A stretch of 64,000 bases of DNA from positions 14,349,904-14,413,903 of the forward strand of contig OZ038436.1 in assembly GCA_964036275.1 (NCBI GenBank), given 5' to 3'. This DNA comes from Litoditis marina. Taxonomy: Eukaryota; Nematoda; Chromadorea; Rhabditida; Rhabditidae. The position numbers and the translations under genes are program-made. The stretch's first letter is position 1. The number at the start of each line of letters is the position of its first letter. Positions 31,001-50,400 of this stretch are shown here, one piece after another. The notes under the pieces are model-generated. The model searched no databases. It was not told the DNA's origin and saw only the letters and a list, made by a program, of their open reading frames with translations.

Positions 31001-31905
31001 TATTTACTAAAACAAAAACACCGATACTTTTTCTTTCGAAAAAAAAATGGACATCGTATTACAAACTTTGGTATCACAACAATTCACCGGGAATGTTTGT
31101 TAGACAACCTATACCGTACCTAATATCGAAAATATAAAAAAATAGAGCACAGAGAAAATTGCACATTCAAAAAAAATCAGTTTGTATATATTTGTGGAAA
31201 AATATACACCTCTTCTTTAAAAAACAGATCTAACATATATAACTCGCTCATTAATAGCAAAACTTGTTAGTATGACCAGAAAATAGAACCGCTTATATAC
31301 CTACACTAACCAAATATTGCATTAGTAAAGCAAGTTTGAGATTATGCTGTTGTCTTGATTAAAGCGATAACACATGTAAACAGTTAGTAACCACCATCCA
31401 TAAATAGGTAAACATCAACATTTTGGAGCTAATACAATAGAATGCCACTAGCCAAACTCAATAATAACACTTGTTCCTAAACTCTTCGCACACTCTGTAG
31501 AAAATCTTCGTAACTAGGGTAAACTACAAATTTTATCGTAAACATTCACTTCCATTCACCTTAAAGGCCATCGTTATGAAAAAACTGATTAGGTAAAACT
31601 AAAACTCAAATTTTGGCATCCTATTATTTTGAAAGTTTCATTCTTACTAATCCATCTATTATTCTCGACTTAGCTGCTACTGTCTTTACAATCGTAGCTT
31701 TCATCCTCCTATGTCAGTGGACGGTAAACATTTAGATTTGCAAATAATTCCGAGAATCTGCTCAACTCTGAAGTTTTATTGTGAGTTGTTTATAATAATT
31801 CGACTAAGGCTTACCAACTTGGTAACTAAATAATTTCGGTTTTTTCGTAGTGAAAACTCCTATCCGAAGATTGCAAAAAAACTGCTCTAATATATTCTCA
31901 TTATT
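28031..31905. other. intergenic or 5' flank of Jun, 3.9 kb, no gene seen
   Basis: Includes a purine-rich stretch (28490-28700), an A/T-rich TTATT stretch (29385-29480), a TTTGTAGTTTGATC-like foldback region (30090-30260) and one CTATAGTTC element (30557-30790). Open frames are short and lack splice context. Confidence 0.5.
30557..30790. mobile_element. CTATAGTTC-family element, copy 2 (234 bp)
   Basis: The ends TATAGTCTTTTCATTCCTAC and GTAGGAATGGTGTGAACTATA are inverted. TGAGACTCCTACAGTAG follows the left end and GAGTCTCA precedes the right end. Confidence 0.8.
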
Positions 31906-34900
31906 CTAGGCGTCCTTGTTGCTGTGTTCAATGAAGGAGATACACGCCTCCTTGTACTCCTCCGGATAGGTACGGTAGTGTTGGCAATGGAGCGAGTCCT
32001 TCATATTCTTTCGCACCACCGACACACCGCGCTGCTCCATCTCACTGGCAAACATTTCTATCGACTCCTCAGAACAGACCTGAAAATTAAAATGAAACCG
32101 TTTAAAATTATCACGTGATATTTCGAGCTGTCGTTCCAACAGGAGAGAAAGGCATGCACTGGCAAATTTGACAGAACCAACGACTAGCCCTTACCCAAAA
32201 AAAGACGCCAGGGTAGTCTACAATGTGTACATTTTCCGAGCGATTTACACGGGGAAAGCGAACATGCAAAACATGAGTATCGATCGAGCCGCATCAGGGT
32301 CGCTCGATCACTACTCAACTCATGGTTAGTCATTTGGTGCTCCGCCTGTCCAGAGGTCAAACTACAAACCAAGCCCTGATCAATCAATGACTCACGTCAT
32401 CACCAGGTCCATAGAGGAACAGCTGTCGTTTGGGTAGATCATTCATGGCCAATAGACGAAAATAGGCGAAGTTCTTCTCGTAGATGTCACTGTCAATCAG
32501 CGACTGCATCCACATGAATCCTCTGAAAACAAAACTTGTTTATTTGTGAAAATATACAATTCTAGTGAAAAAAGAGAGATTCCTGCAATCACTACCTTCG
32601 AAATTATATAAATGTGTCATTTTTGCTATTCTGCAACAATGTGTGAATTTAGATCTAAAAGGAGAGATATCCCGTTGTTTACACTTTGTTCGAAAACAAA
32701 GAAATTATGGCACTCTCACGATTATTTTAAATGGGTAGGTCTTCCATGTTTCATCCCCTCTCACCTCGCATATTCTAACCTTCAAGCAAGATACGCTACC
32801 TCTCTGATAAAAGTGAATATGAAAGAAAAAACAGACAAACAAACAACAAATGAATCAACAACTCAATCCAGTACTTGCCTATGCATGGAGAAAAAGGTGA
32901 AGAGTAGTACTCTGTAGGACTCCCTCAGGGCACAATGGTAGTGGGACGGCGGCAGGGTGGCATAGGAGATGGCATTCGCCGACTGCGAGGGAGACGTGTG
33001 AGCGGGAGAACTGAAACAGCAGGAGACAGTAGTCTACGAGTTTTCTCTCTTTCTCTATCTCTCTCTCCCTCTCTCTTGCTCTCTCGTTATTTGTTTTTCT
33101 CTTTCTAGCTCTTTCCCTCTCTCAAAATTATTGTGACTCTACTTCCTCCCCGCTCTTTATCGCCTTCTGCAGCAACACCTTCAACTACAACCAACTGGTT
33201 CAGTGAACTTAATCAATTAAAATCAACCAACCTCTACATTCATTTACTTCAGTTACATTGTATCCAATGAAACACATACAGTATCACTTCTCAGCTACTT
33301 TCAGCCAGATTCAACTATGTTCTCTGACTCCTTAGTTGAGTTTTTTGTCTCTGCTACCGGGCGCCACCGTGCTTGTCTCGTGTGTTGTATTTGTGATAAG
33401 AGATGGAAAGTCGTCATGATTAGTCTGATAAGAGTGCGCGTCACAGGACAGCTCATCACTGATTGAGCAGGCAAAAGGGAAGTAGGTGACAGAGAAATAT
33501 AGGGGGGGGGGGAATTGGAAGTGCTACTATTCATAGCTCATTTGTTGGAAAGTAGCCGAACTTTTGATTCCATGCGTAGCTTCTAGCTCATCATATCTGC
33601 ACTAGCTTTTGCATAGGGTATTTTCTGGGTCATGGCTTTCAAACCACTAGGTTTCATGAGTTGGTAATGAAGAAAACGTATTTCTCTGACTAAATATGTC
33701 GAGAACGCAGTTCTCCGATGTATATCTAATGTTTTGAGGGTAAATCTGGACCGAATTGAGATCGGGCTCTAATGGCGTGACTAGTGTGTGTTATCAGCCG
33801 TTATGATTCATGCGTAAAGATAACGGGTTGCTAACCCAACGGAGCGGGACATTATGATTTAGAAGACGCTAGTTCAGGGAAAGAAGGTCTACACCTGCAA
33901 TCGTTGAGGTGAACCTCCGAGCTGAAGTGTGAGAGCTAACGAGTGAAGGTAGAAATTGAACCCTCTTTCTCATCAAATTTTTCCTTCTACATACTTAATA
34001 TAGTTCCTTTCATTCCCACTGAGACCCATTGGCATAGTGCCAAGATTTTCGGAGGCAATTTCTTAGAGCAAACATAAGTGTTCTAAGGATACTTTTTGTT
34101 TACGTGTTCTTGTGGAACTAAACAACTGCTAACATGGATTTGAAGTTTTTTGATAAACTCCAAAGTGATGAAAATGAGCCTGAAATATTCATTGGCACGC
34201 TGCCAGGTCTCAGTGGGGATGACCGGAACTATACATCTCATCTGCACTCAGCGACCTCAAATGGGTTACTTTTCAAGCCCTCCAAAATTATTCTCACAAT
34301 ACAAACATAGTCATGCCACTGTGGTTTTTTTCTTATTCTGTAGATGCCTTTATAGCTGTGGTGAGACATTCCACTCACCTATCATACAGAACTCCTCTCA
34401 CTCGCGACTTCAGCTTCTCCCCCTCTTCCTTCGTGCAGAGTAGGTCCCAAAAGGTGGTGAACACTGAGCATCCGTTCATGGAGAAAGTGTGAAAATAGAC
34501 CTTTTCGGGGAACTTCACCCCACTTTCCAAGGTTTCCTTGTAGAAAACCTTCGCGTAGTGGTGGTAGGCGGCGAATGAACGCACTTTCGCTATGGGCACG
34601 GTGAATCGGATAGTAGAGAACCTGAAATCAAAGTTGTTCCTGTAATTATAAAACTTACAAGTTACTCCACTTCTTACATTTTTCATTTCACTACACTAGC
34701 CCCGCATTTCCCCACCGATTCGGTCATTTTTAATCTTGGTTGGGGATATATAGACTATACAACCACTCGCTAGAGTGACAACTTGACACTTACTTTACCA
34801 TGTGTAAAAACACGGATTACCATTCTTCGATGTTGACAATGAATGCCTACGTAGAGCCGGGTGTAAAAGTGTCCGACGACTGTTTTCGTTTGGTTAATTG

Positions 34901-35588
34901 CTGTTCAGCCAGCAAACGGTGTTTATGTGTAATTAATATTCGTAATATTAGTGATACATTCTAGTCCAGTGACCATGTAATTAATTAATGAGTCTGTTAG
35001 TGACGTTGTGCGAGGAAGTGAATGAAGTTCCACTTCGTAATTAAACCACACAAAGGGATGAAAGGGGGTCGAGCCAGAAACGGTTTGATATTTCAAGGAA
35101 TCAGTTCATTATTTTACGTATTTTCTGGGTTTACTATGTTAATTTTTACGGAGTACGTTCATAATTTAGTTAGTGATGCGAAATTTCTATTTGGTTGCGA
35201 GTTGTGTGATAAGTAAGCAGTGTGAGGTCCTGTTGACCGTTCATGGAGCAACGAAATTGCATTAGTGAGGTAACGAGTGAGAAGTTGATTTGCTATGTCC
35301 TGTTTTCTTAGTTGCTCTAAAAACACAAACACAACATAATTTGTTCCACATTATGCCGAGAAAAACTCACCCCGCTTCCTCGTAATATTGTGCGTATTTC
35401 ACGAGGTATCGATCTCGACAACCTGCCCATCCAAAAAGAATGACCACGGTATCAGAATGCTCATTCATGGATACGATGGTGTGGGTGTGCGACGTCTTCT
35501 TGCCGGCTTGTTCTGTGGAACTGGGCATCGTTTCTGCCGAACTCGGGGCGACTTCCGCAGAAATCGGTACCACCGCCTCAGCCACCAT
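31906..35588 (-). CDS. TMEM53-like (DUF829) alpha/beta-hydrolase-fold protein
   Basis: DUF829 proteins such as TMEM53 have a hydrolase-like fold and in vertebrates sit at the nuclear envelope; the enzymatic role is not established. Exons in order: 35588-35371, 34621-34379, 33010-32879, 32522-32396 and 32079-31906 (TAG), about 297 aa. After a 45-residue Ser/Ala leader comes VVILFGWAGCRDRYLVKYAQ (the family's VVILLGW.G..D..L.KY start), then FHTFSMNGCSVF with the nucleophile-like Ser, VLYDS, and LFLYGPGDDVCS (acid position). HCQHYRTYPEEYKEACISFI follows, with the His in the family's HLRDYP-like position. So Ser, Asp and His are all present. I see no strong transmembrane segment; the third exon (SYRVLLFTFFSMHR) is mildly hydrophobic. 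The third intron uses a GC donor (AG|GCAAGT). TTTTTTGTAG lies 7 nt before the ATG and could be a trans-splice acceptor. Confidence 0.85.
33999..34233. mobile_element. CTATAGTTC-family element, copy 3 (235 bp)
   Basis: In an intron of the TMEM53-like gene. The ends are TATAGTTCCTTTCATTCCCA, then CTGAGACCCATTGGCATAGTG, and the inverted CACGCTGCCAGGTCTCAGTG, then GGGATGACCGGAACTATA. Confidence 0.85.
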
Positions 35589-36096
35589 GACCAAACTACA
35601 AAAAACCTTTGATAAACAGCTGCAGTAACGGGAGAGAAACCCAAATGGGTAACGTTGACCACAGAAGAGAATTTAACATAATGTATGACTAAATTCAGCA
35701 TAGTTTTTCCCGAAATTAGTGTATGGGGCCTTAGGAAATAATAATAATGAAGTCAACGGGTACAGCACCGAACACGTACTTACTAGAAGAATTACATATT
35801 GTGGAATGTAAGATGTAATTTCAAAAGTGTAAAGTGAAATTGATCCACTAATCTTTTCTGGTTAGTCTTTTGTGACCTTCCTTCGAATCAGAGCGAACGC
35901 GTTAGTGCAATCTAATTACTATTTCATGCATGTGAATTTAGCGACATAGAGTACATCTATCGACGAAGACTATGGGAAAATGCAGTTTTCAACAGATTGT
36001 TGAAAACTTTAAATCCGAGAAAAAAGTAGATCAAAACAGTGTAAGGCTCAAGCTGCATGTGATTAGCCCAACGACATATTAAACTTTAATGTTGTG

Positions 36097-36174
36097 CTGT
36101 GTTTGTAGTTTGATTAAACGTGTTCCAGTTGTATTTAAAAAAAAACTCATATGTGTACAGATCAAACAACAACT
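36097..36174. repeat. TTTGTAGTTTGATCCC foldback
   Basis: CTGTGTTTGTAGTTTGATTA faces CAGATCAAACAACAACTC. Confidence 0.7.
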
Positions 36175-36290
36175 CTGATACGGTCACTTTCTGTCATAAA
36201 TGAACCAATATAGAAATCTCACGTAGGTGTAAACCCCTATGACCAAAACATAGTGAAGTCCTGGTCTATAGACCAAGGCGGTTCGACTCT

Positions 36291-36370
36291 ACTGTGTTTG
36301 TAGTTTGATCGCGGTCAGTTCGAGTCCAAATTCAAAATTTCTGCTGTGTTTGATAGGTTAGACTACAAAT
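36291..36370. repeat. TTTGTAGTTTGATCCC foldback
   Basis: ACTGTGTTTGTAGTTTGATC faces GATAGGTTAGACTACAAAT. It lies 117 bp after the previous copy, in the same orientation. Confidence 0.7.
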
Positions 36371-37047
36371 TGGTCTATTTCTTCTCCCTAAGTGAACTTT
36401 TGCTGACGTCATTTTCGAGTCATAAGCGGTTGTTGCTGTGCAACGGCACTCACTTCAACGGAAATAACGCTAATGAATGGAGAAGTCTCACCGCTCTTGA
36501 GGTTCTATTTTCATCAAAAATTTCGAAGTTTGATTTTATAGACAAAAATTCGTTTTGATTGAAGTAGTGATAAATTCCTTTATCGGGAAAAGACAAGGGT
36601 TTGAGGAAGTACTGGAACGCCGTTCAACCAGAGAATAATGATGTTCATTTTCTCACAAAGAGAAAGGAATACGAAAAACAGTAACAGAACACTAAATGAT
36701 AGGCAATAGAGTCCAATTATATCACATGAGAGGAGTGTTCGATAGTTCTAAGATATGGAAACATATATACACAAATTTTCGATTCAGAATTTGGAAATTG
36801 TAGAATTGAAAAGAGTATGTAAACGAAAATAGTTCTAAGTTTATGAAATAACTTAATCAAGTCAGTTGGAAATAAATGCATATTATAATGAACTTCTTGC
36901 ATACAAATTTGGTGAGACGTAAAAACGACTTAGGCTATACCTTCTAATTAGAGTGTATAATCAAATACAACGAGTCTTAGAAGGTTGAGACATTTTGTTG
37001 CAAAATCTGACGTGTCGAATGGTCTTGAGAACGGTGAATTCTATATC

Positions 37048-37292
37048 TAACCGGGTTTTCAGGTAACCTAACCCTTTTTTGGTAACCTATTTTTCAGGTT
37101 ACCTCAGTAGGTAACCGGTTGGTAACCTAAAATGAAAAACCGGTTACCAGTTTTTCTAACGCAAAATGTGGTTTTTACTGTTAGTTTGAACGGTAACCGG
37201 ATTTTAGTTTCAGGTTACTTCCAAGTCACCTACCAAGGTAACCTGAAAAAGAGGTTACCAAAAAAGGGTTAGGTTACCTAAAAACCCGGTTA
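37048..37292. mobile_element. GGTAACC-rich inverted-repeat element (245 bp)
   Basis: Arms of about 57 bp start TAACCGGGTTTTCAGGTAAC at the left; the right arm is TAACCGGGTTTTTAGGTAAC on the opposite strand. Both continue CTAACCCTTTTTTGGTAACC. GGTAACC is itself palindromic and recurs throughout. Confidence 0.9.
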
Positions 37293-37429
37293 GTTGTAGA
37301 ATTGGCCCTCGAGAACAGTGTTTGTTCGAGTTACGTTGTGAATTGTGACTTATTTGCACAGTGAGACAGAACAGAATCACCGTCGGAAAACCTTTTACAT
37401 AAAGAACTACAAAAAAAGTATCAGTTTTC

Positions 37430-37525
37430 TTAAAGAAGGACGGTAATGTGGACTGCAATTGAAAAATGTATTGCAGTTCAAAGGACTAACCGTTGCGATT
37501 GGACCACATAATCGTCCTTCTTTAA
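37430..37525. mobile_element. TTAA-ended MITE, family A copy 3, internally deleted
   Basis: TTAAAGAAGGACGGTAATGTGG at the left (given to 37451) and CCACATAATCGTCCTTCTTTAA at the right. One inner arm is missing, leaving 96 bp instead of about 124. Confidence 0.85.
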
Positions 37526-37926
37526 TCATTGAGGACTAGATTCTAAACCATGATTTAGGTAGGGCCTAAACCAGTCAAATTCTATAATTAAGGAAAAAAT
37601 GACAAGACTTATCTGTCCAAAACGGACATTACGTGTCTTATCTAACCGAACTACTCCGATAAAGTTGCATTTGGAAACAATTGTTGCGTAAAATAGAAAA
37701 AAACTACAGGTAAAGAATATATCACAGAAAACATTACAGTGGATAATTCTCGCATTCCTACTGATCCTTCGACCGACAGCATGCCAAAAAAAATTTCAAT
37801 GAATATTTTTTTGAAGAAAACATTACATGTTGGTGGTGAACAAAGGTGAACAACCACTCACACTCAATTTCTATATTTTTGAAAAACTTCATCATGGTGA
37901 AAAACCCTAGAACATTTATTAAATAG

Positions 37927-38168
<242 letters not shown>

Positions 38169-38369
38169 TCATCATTATATTTCATTGGCACTAGGCCACA
38201 GTCGCAGTGGGCACTATAATCTCCTATGTTCGCTGTTTCATGCATGAGAACCAGTAAAATTACTCGCAATATATTGCGAGTCAGGTATTATAACCTATAA
38301 AAACAACTGTAATCTAGGTTGTACAGATGTGACAAATGCGTGTGTTTGTTCCGTAAAATATCGTCGTTT

Positions 38370-38519
38370 TGCTTTATTGAGACTCCTACAGTAGGATCAC
38401 AAAAAATTCAGTTAGTGTTGATGACTTAAATGTCATCCAACAGGTTAGAAATTGTCGGAGTTGAAATCAGAAAGTTACAATGTGGTAGGGTAGTAGCAGT
38501 AGGAATGATGTGAACTATA
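38370..38519. mobile_element. CTATAGTTC-family element, shortened copy 4
   Basis: ATTGAGACTCCTACAGTAGG at the left and GCAGTAGGAATGATGTGAAC at the right, ending in TATA. It is about 80 bp shorter than the full 235-bp copies. Confidence 0.65.
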
Positions 38520-39561
38520 TCTGCAGCGCTTTTAGAAAGGTTAAAAGAAATCCGCAGGCCGAATTGGGGAAGAGTGTCTAAGGCGAGCTCAGGCAAATTG
38601 AGTCATGTTCAAACATGCCCACGGGGATATCACGTGGACATCCAGTATTCAAATCATGTTCAGCATAGGATGACATGTTACTTTATCGCGATTTTCTTCA
38701 TGATAAACATGAAGTTTACAAGCAAACCGTTCATTTCTAAACACACAACTGTTCACAAACAAAAAAATATTAGATTTGTTAAAACAATACGATTGCTTAG
38801 TGAGGCTGGAAATTACCTCGAGATTATGTGGCCATTGAAACATTTCTAGACATTTCCAAACTCATGTGTTGGTGTAGATCAATTCGCCGAAAAAGGTAAA
38901 GTATAAACCCCGATGATCAAGTCAGGGTTCAAGGTGGGTTCAAACTGTATATGTTTTACTTAGAACATTAATACTTAGAAGTTCGCGCAAGAATGAAAAT
39001 TTCACTAGAGATATTTTAATGTGTTCTTCAGGCAAGTTGTTAAAAAGTATTCTAAACATTTCTTTTCCTATCGTCTTTCAGAGTGATATTTGAATTGACA
39101 CTTTCACATACTCCGTGTCACTCATCGACGGCCCGTTACAGTATATGTGTAGGTAATCTCATATTCAAATGATTTTCCTTATCAACAAAACGATTTTAGG
39201 ACACAATATTTCAACAGTCTGCTGTACAAAAGTAGAGAAGATGATAACAACGTATGCAAATGTTCCGAAATTTTTTGAAGGTAAAAAACTGTCTGGAAAC
39301 TTTGAAAGTATACGGTAGAGGGTAAGAAGTGCGTGGAACAAACTATAAGTTTTCTAATATGTTATTTTCGCTAGAAAACTGAGAAGTCTAACGAAATTGT
39401 CGATTTCGCAAACGGCGCTAAATGTCCTCGAGGAGCATAGGCGAATTGTCCAGTCTCGTTCCATCTATAACCTCACCAGAGTAGGCTGTAGCGAGAGAGC
39501 GTGCTGAATGAGGAGACACAGACACACCGAACCCGCGCACACGGCGTGGGCTGGCGCAAAT

Positions 39562-39575
39562 ATGGCGGCAACGCG
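39562..39575 (+). promoter_or_regulatory. YY1-like motif AAATATGGCGGC in candidate MYST promoter
   Basis: AANATGGCGGC is the known YY1 core, usually near transcription starts. It sits in a GC-richer patch about 290 bp before the first coding exon of the MYST gene. The ATG in it could also be a start codon, but the frame does not connect to the next exon. Confidence 0.35.
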
Positions 39576-39856
39576 ATCCGAATTTGAATTCTCAGCTGTT
39601 ATGTTGCTAATTAGTTCTTTTCTTTCTTTTTTTATTTAATTTTACTTCAATTCCCGTAATAATCTTTCATTTCATGTTGGTTTTATTCAAAGTTGTGAGC
39701 ACACTACCGTGCTAATGTCTTATTTGTACTATTGCACAGTTTTTCTAGCCTAATCTTTCATGGTTCGCAAATTAAATGTTAAACGTTCGGTAATAATGAA
39801 TGTTCAATGAGAACTATTGAAATCAAATTTCACCTTCTATCAAATTGTTTCCAGAT

Positions 39857-46797
<6,941 letters not shown>

Positions 46798-47434
46798 TAC
46801 GCTCTATCCACGTGTATATAAAACTTATCCATTTTAGAGGTTTCGAAGATGGTTTTTTTCTGTTCTAGAACAAATTGTGAATGTGGCAATAGAAAACGTT
46901 ATATGGTTCGTACTGGGAAATTTCGCTTTGAGAACAGAAAAAAAGCCACTTTTACAATCTTTAACATGATCAGGTTTTATATAGTGAAATGAGTTGAAAC
47001 TTCGATAGTGTCCGTAACGTAAAAACCGATTAATATTGACAGTTGGACGGTAAACTACTTACCTCATTGCATGATAGGTTCACTTTCACTTATGGCCTTG
47101 GTTAGACGGTTAGTTTTAATGGAAGAACTTCGTAGCATATGTATTGAAAGATAATATTGCATTATTGATTATTATATAGTCTGAAGTCTGACCTGCTCCC
47201 TATTTTCAGTTATAATTCACTCACTGTCGCATGATCTGTTTGTTTCGGGCATTAACAATGTAATTGTATCAGTCTGAATTGGTTCTGCTCATTCTGGAAT
47301 GAATATTTTACCATGTTATGATGATTCGATGTTCTCTTTTGTTCCTAAACAATCCATATTTTGTTTCTTGTGCTCTATTTCTACCTTAGAACGCCGGTAT
47401 TTTTATGAAATTGGGAAATAATGGGTATTTTTAG
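46798..47434. other. 638-bp spacer between MYST and F-box/WD40 genes
   Basis: AT-rich. I see no canonical AATAAA and no promoter motif. The same-direction arrangement with an acceptor at the next ATG would allow an operon, but the gap is longer than the usual 100-400 bp. Confidence 0.4.
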
Positions 47435-50400
47435 ATGGTATCGGATGCGTGTTTAGAGCAGCTTCCAACGGAGATGTTGCTGAACATATTCAGTTTCATC
47501 TCTCCCTTCGAGTTGAAGGGCAATGTCAGCTTGGTTTGCTCCCGATTCAATGATCTGCTCTGCAATGAGCAATGGTGGCTGACCAGAATACAGGTATAGT
47601 CATTTTCATTTCTACGCGAGCTCCTACAGTAACAGCAGGACTTCAAAACTTCCAGTTCGTAATTGATGGACAGTCATGTTGATGACGCGATAGTTGGGTT
47701 ACCTCACCGAGAAACAGAGAATCACAATTTTTAATCACAAACAGTCAAGCGTTGCCGGATTACCCTATATTTCAAAAGATTGTTTCCCAATTTTGTGTGC
47801 ATGCACAGTTTTCTGGTGCTGAAAACAGTTGGTCAGTTTGCACCCCACGCTTCCCATCTCATTTTCGCACCGCTTCAATCAATTTAGACCTTCAACATCG
47901 AAATAATCATAGTTTTTTTTCAGAAGGAAGCCGGCGTGAAGTTGTCTCGATGGGAGTTAGACGGTGACGAATTCAATGCGGCTCACTCCTTCGCTGTTAT
48001 GGATGCGGAGAAGGAAAGATGGAAACAATGGCCCGCGCAGGAGAGGTATAGTTCATTTCACGCGCAGGTCTATACTTATAGTATGATTTTAAGTTAAAGT
48101 TTCCCGATATCAGTAATTTTCGCGTGTTTGAAGCTAAAAACGGACTACTCTGTCGAATAGTCGAGTACCTAACTAATGCTTGATTTTGTTTAGGCGGGTA
48201 GCCGAGGGACACATAGCCACTGTAGATGCCCTTCGCCTTTTTCGCCATCAAGACAGACGGTTTTGTTTGTCAGGGGCACGAGATCGATCCATCAGGTTGT
48301 GGGATGTGGATAGAATACAAGTTAGTGGAAGTTGAACAGGTTGTTCACGTTTTCAAGTTATTGCACGTCACGTTTCGCGGGTATAACGTATCACGTCATT
48401 TGCTTTTTGCAAACAAAAAAACAATCGAGGGTATTTAGTTTACAGTATGTTTTGTCACTTCGACGTGTGAGTATGGTAAAACGTGTCATCTTGCCAAGTT
48501 GAAAGTTTGAAAATGAGAAATTCGACAACTTCTATTTCAGTGTTTCACGTTTACAGGATGAAGACCGAGCTAGTTGGACGAGTTGTGTGAAAGACATGGC
48601 TCATCAGGTAGGTACACTTTCACTCTGATTAGTTTGAATAAATGCGCTTTTCTAGTCGGTTTCGAAAATATCTTTCATCAAAGACAGCTGGATTATGCGT
48701 ATTGTTCAATGTTCGAGTTCAACCTAGTATAGTTTTAAGTCGAGTTAAAAGTTCAAATGAACTTGTAATCCTTATTATTTGATTAAAGTTATCTGCGATT
48801 ACTTGTGACCTCTTCAGGGATGGATTTGGTTCATCGACGAACCGCAAGATGACACCTTTCTGTCGTGTAGCTGGGATGATCACGTGAAACAGTGGCAGTT
48901 AACGCCAGCAGGTCTAGTGGTACGTTCTAATCATCGGGGCCAATTCACTGGATAACCGGGTCCTTCCCGGACCGAACCACGAACCGCTCACTGGAGAAAC
49001 GAACCGATCGAACGTTCTTCATTGAACGGATCGAAACAAACCGGGGACTCACTTATTTACGACGTGTTTATTCAAATCATGATTAATATCGGTTCGGTTC
49101 ACACCTTGACTGGAGAACCGGTCGGTTCAGAACGCGCGGTTCGATCGGTTTAGTCGGTTCGGTTCGGTTCGGTTCTCCACTCTCCAGTTCGTTTTGCCAA
49201 ATACAACGCAAGATGCTATACTGTGTCAGACACGGTATGTTTCATATTTCTGTGTGACCCCTTAGTCGTTATTCATACTGCATAGAGAAGTGTTTTTGTC
49301 AAAAACAAGAAATATCGTCTTTATGAATCTCTTCGGAGGTGCTCTCAAATGAAATCTGGTTTGTTATAAAACTTCACGAGCAAATCAGGCGGCAGATGAT
49401 TCCCTAATAGTTGTGTTAGGTTTCCTTGGGTGGTAGCTGTTTTCTTAACACAAAGTGTTTTCTCAGGAGGTATCCCAGGCAAGAGCCGCAGGAGCCGTCA
49501 GTTGTGCTATGATGATGTCAGATGGACAGGCAGTTTGTTCTACGTTCACAAAACAGGTTAGCAAAGTTATAATACGTGAACTATAATTTTTGTTATTTAG
49601 AGGTGAGTATTTAGCTCTGGCGAACATGGCTGGATCGGGAGGGAAATTCGAAAAAAAATTTTTCTGCGAAATTCGGGTAAATCGGTTAACGGTAGATTTT
49701 TGATGCAAACTCATAAAATTCGACATATGTTAATCGCATGTGAAAAACCTGAATGAAGTGAATATTACACGTATTCCTCTCTCCTCTGTTGATCTACTCC
49801 TTGTGATGTTTTCAGATTCATTTGCTGGATGTTAATAATGGTTTGCAAGTGGTTGACACTTATATTCATCACAGACGTGCAGTACTTTCACTAGCAATCG
49901 CGGTAAGATTTTTCATCTATTGGTCGAAGTTTTGGAGCGAAGGCTGAATGTTTTCGTACAACAGCAATGACCGATTGCTTATTTATAAATTTCGTGAATC
50001 AGTTATTTGCAGGGTAACTATATCTATTCTTCGGCTGATGACAAACGACTGTGTATGGTTGACAGACGAAACACCAGCCGGCCTGTCGCTACTAGGGTTA
50101 GTTATAAGAACTTTTTTCTTTTATAATTTTTATAACAGTATCTTTATTATAATACCCACTTGTTCAACACTACTACATTTTATTCACATAGTTTTTCATT
50201 TATTTTTCATAATATGATAAGGGTTTCATTCATACACCGCCAGAGCGTCGCACGTGATAAGGGGTTGCGAATAATTCTTGTGAAAAGGTAGGAGTTCCGA
50301 GCAAAAACTTGAGATATTTTTACGGAAACACGACATTTTAGTGCCATTTAGATACTCTTGACGATGTATGGGTTCATTTGTTCCTGTTCGACAGTGTTCA

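Noticed and set aside
46798..47434. MYST and F-box genes as one operon
   Set aside because: The orientation and the acceptor at the ATG fit, but the 638-bp gap is long and there is no clear poly(A) signal to judge; not claimed.
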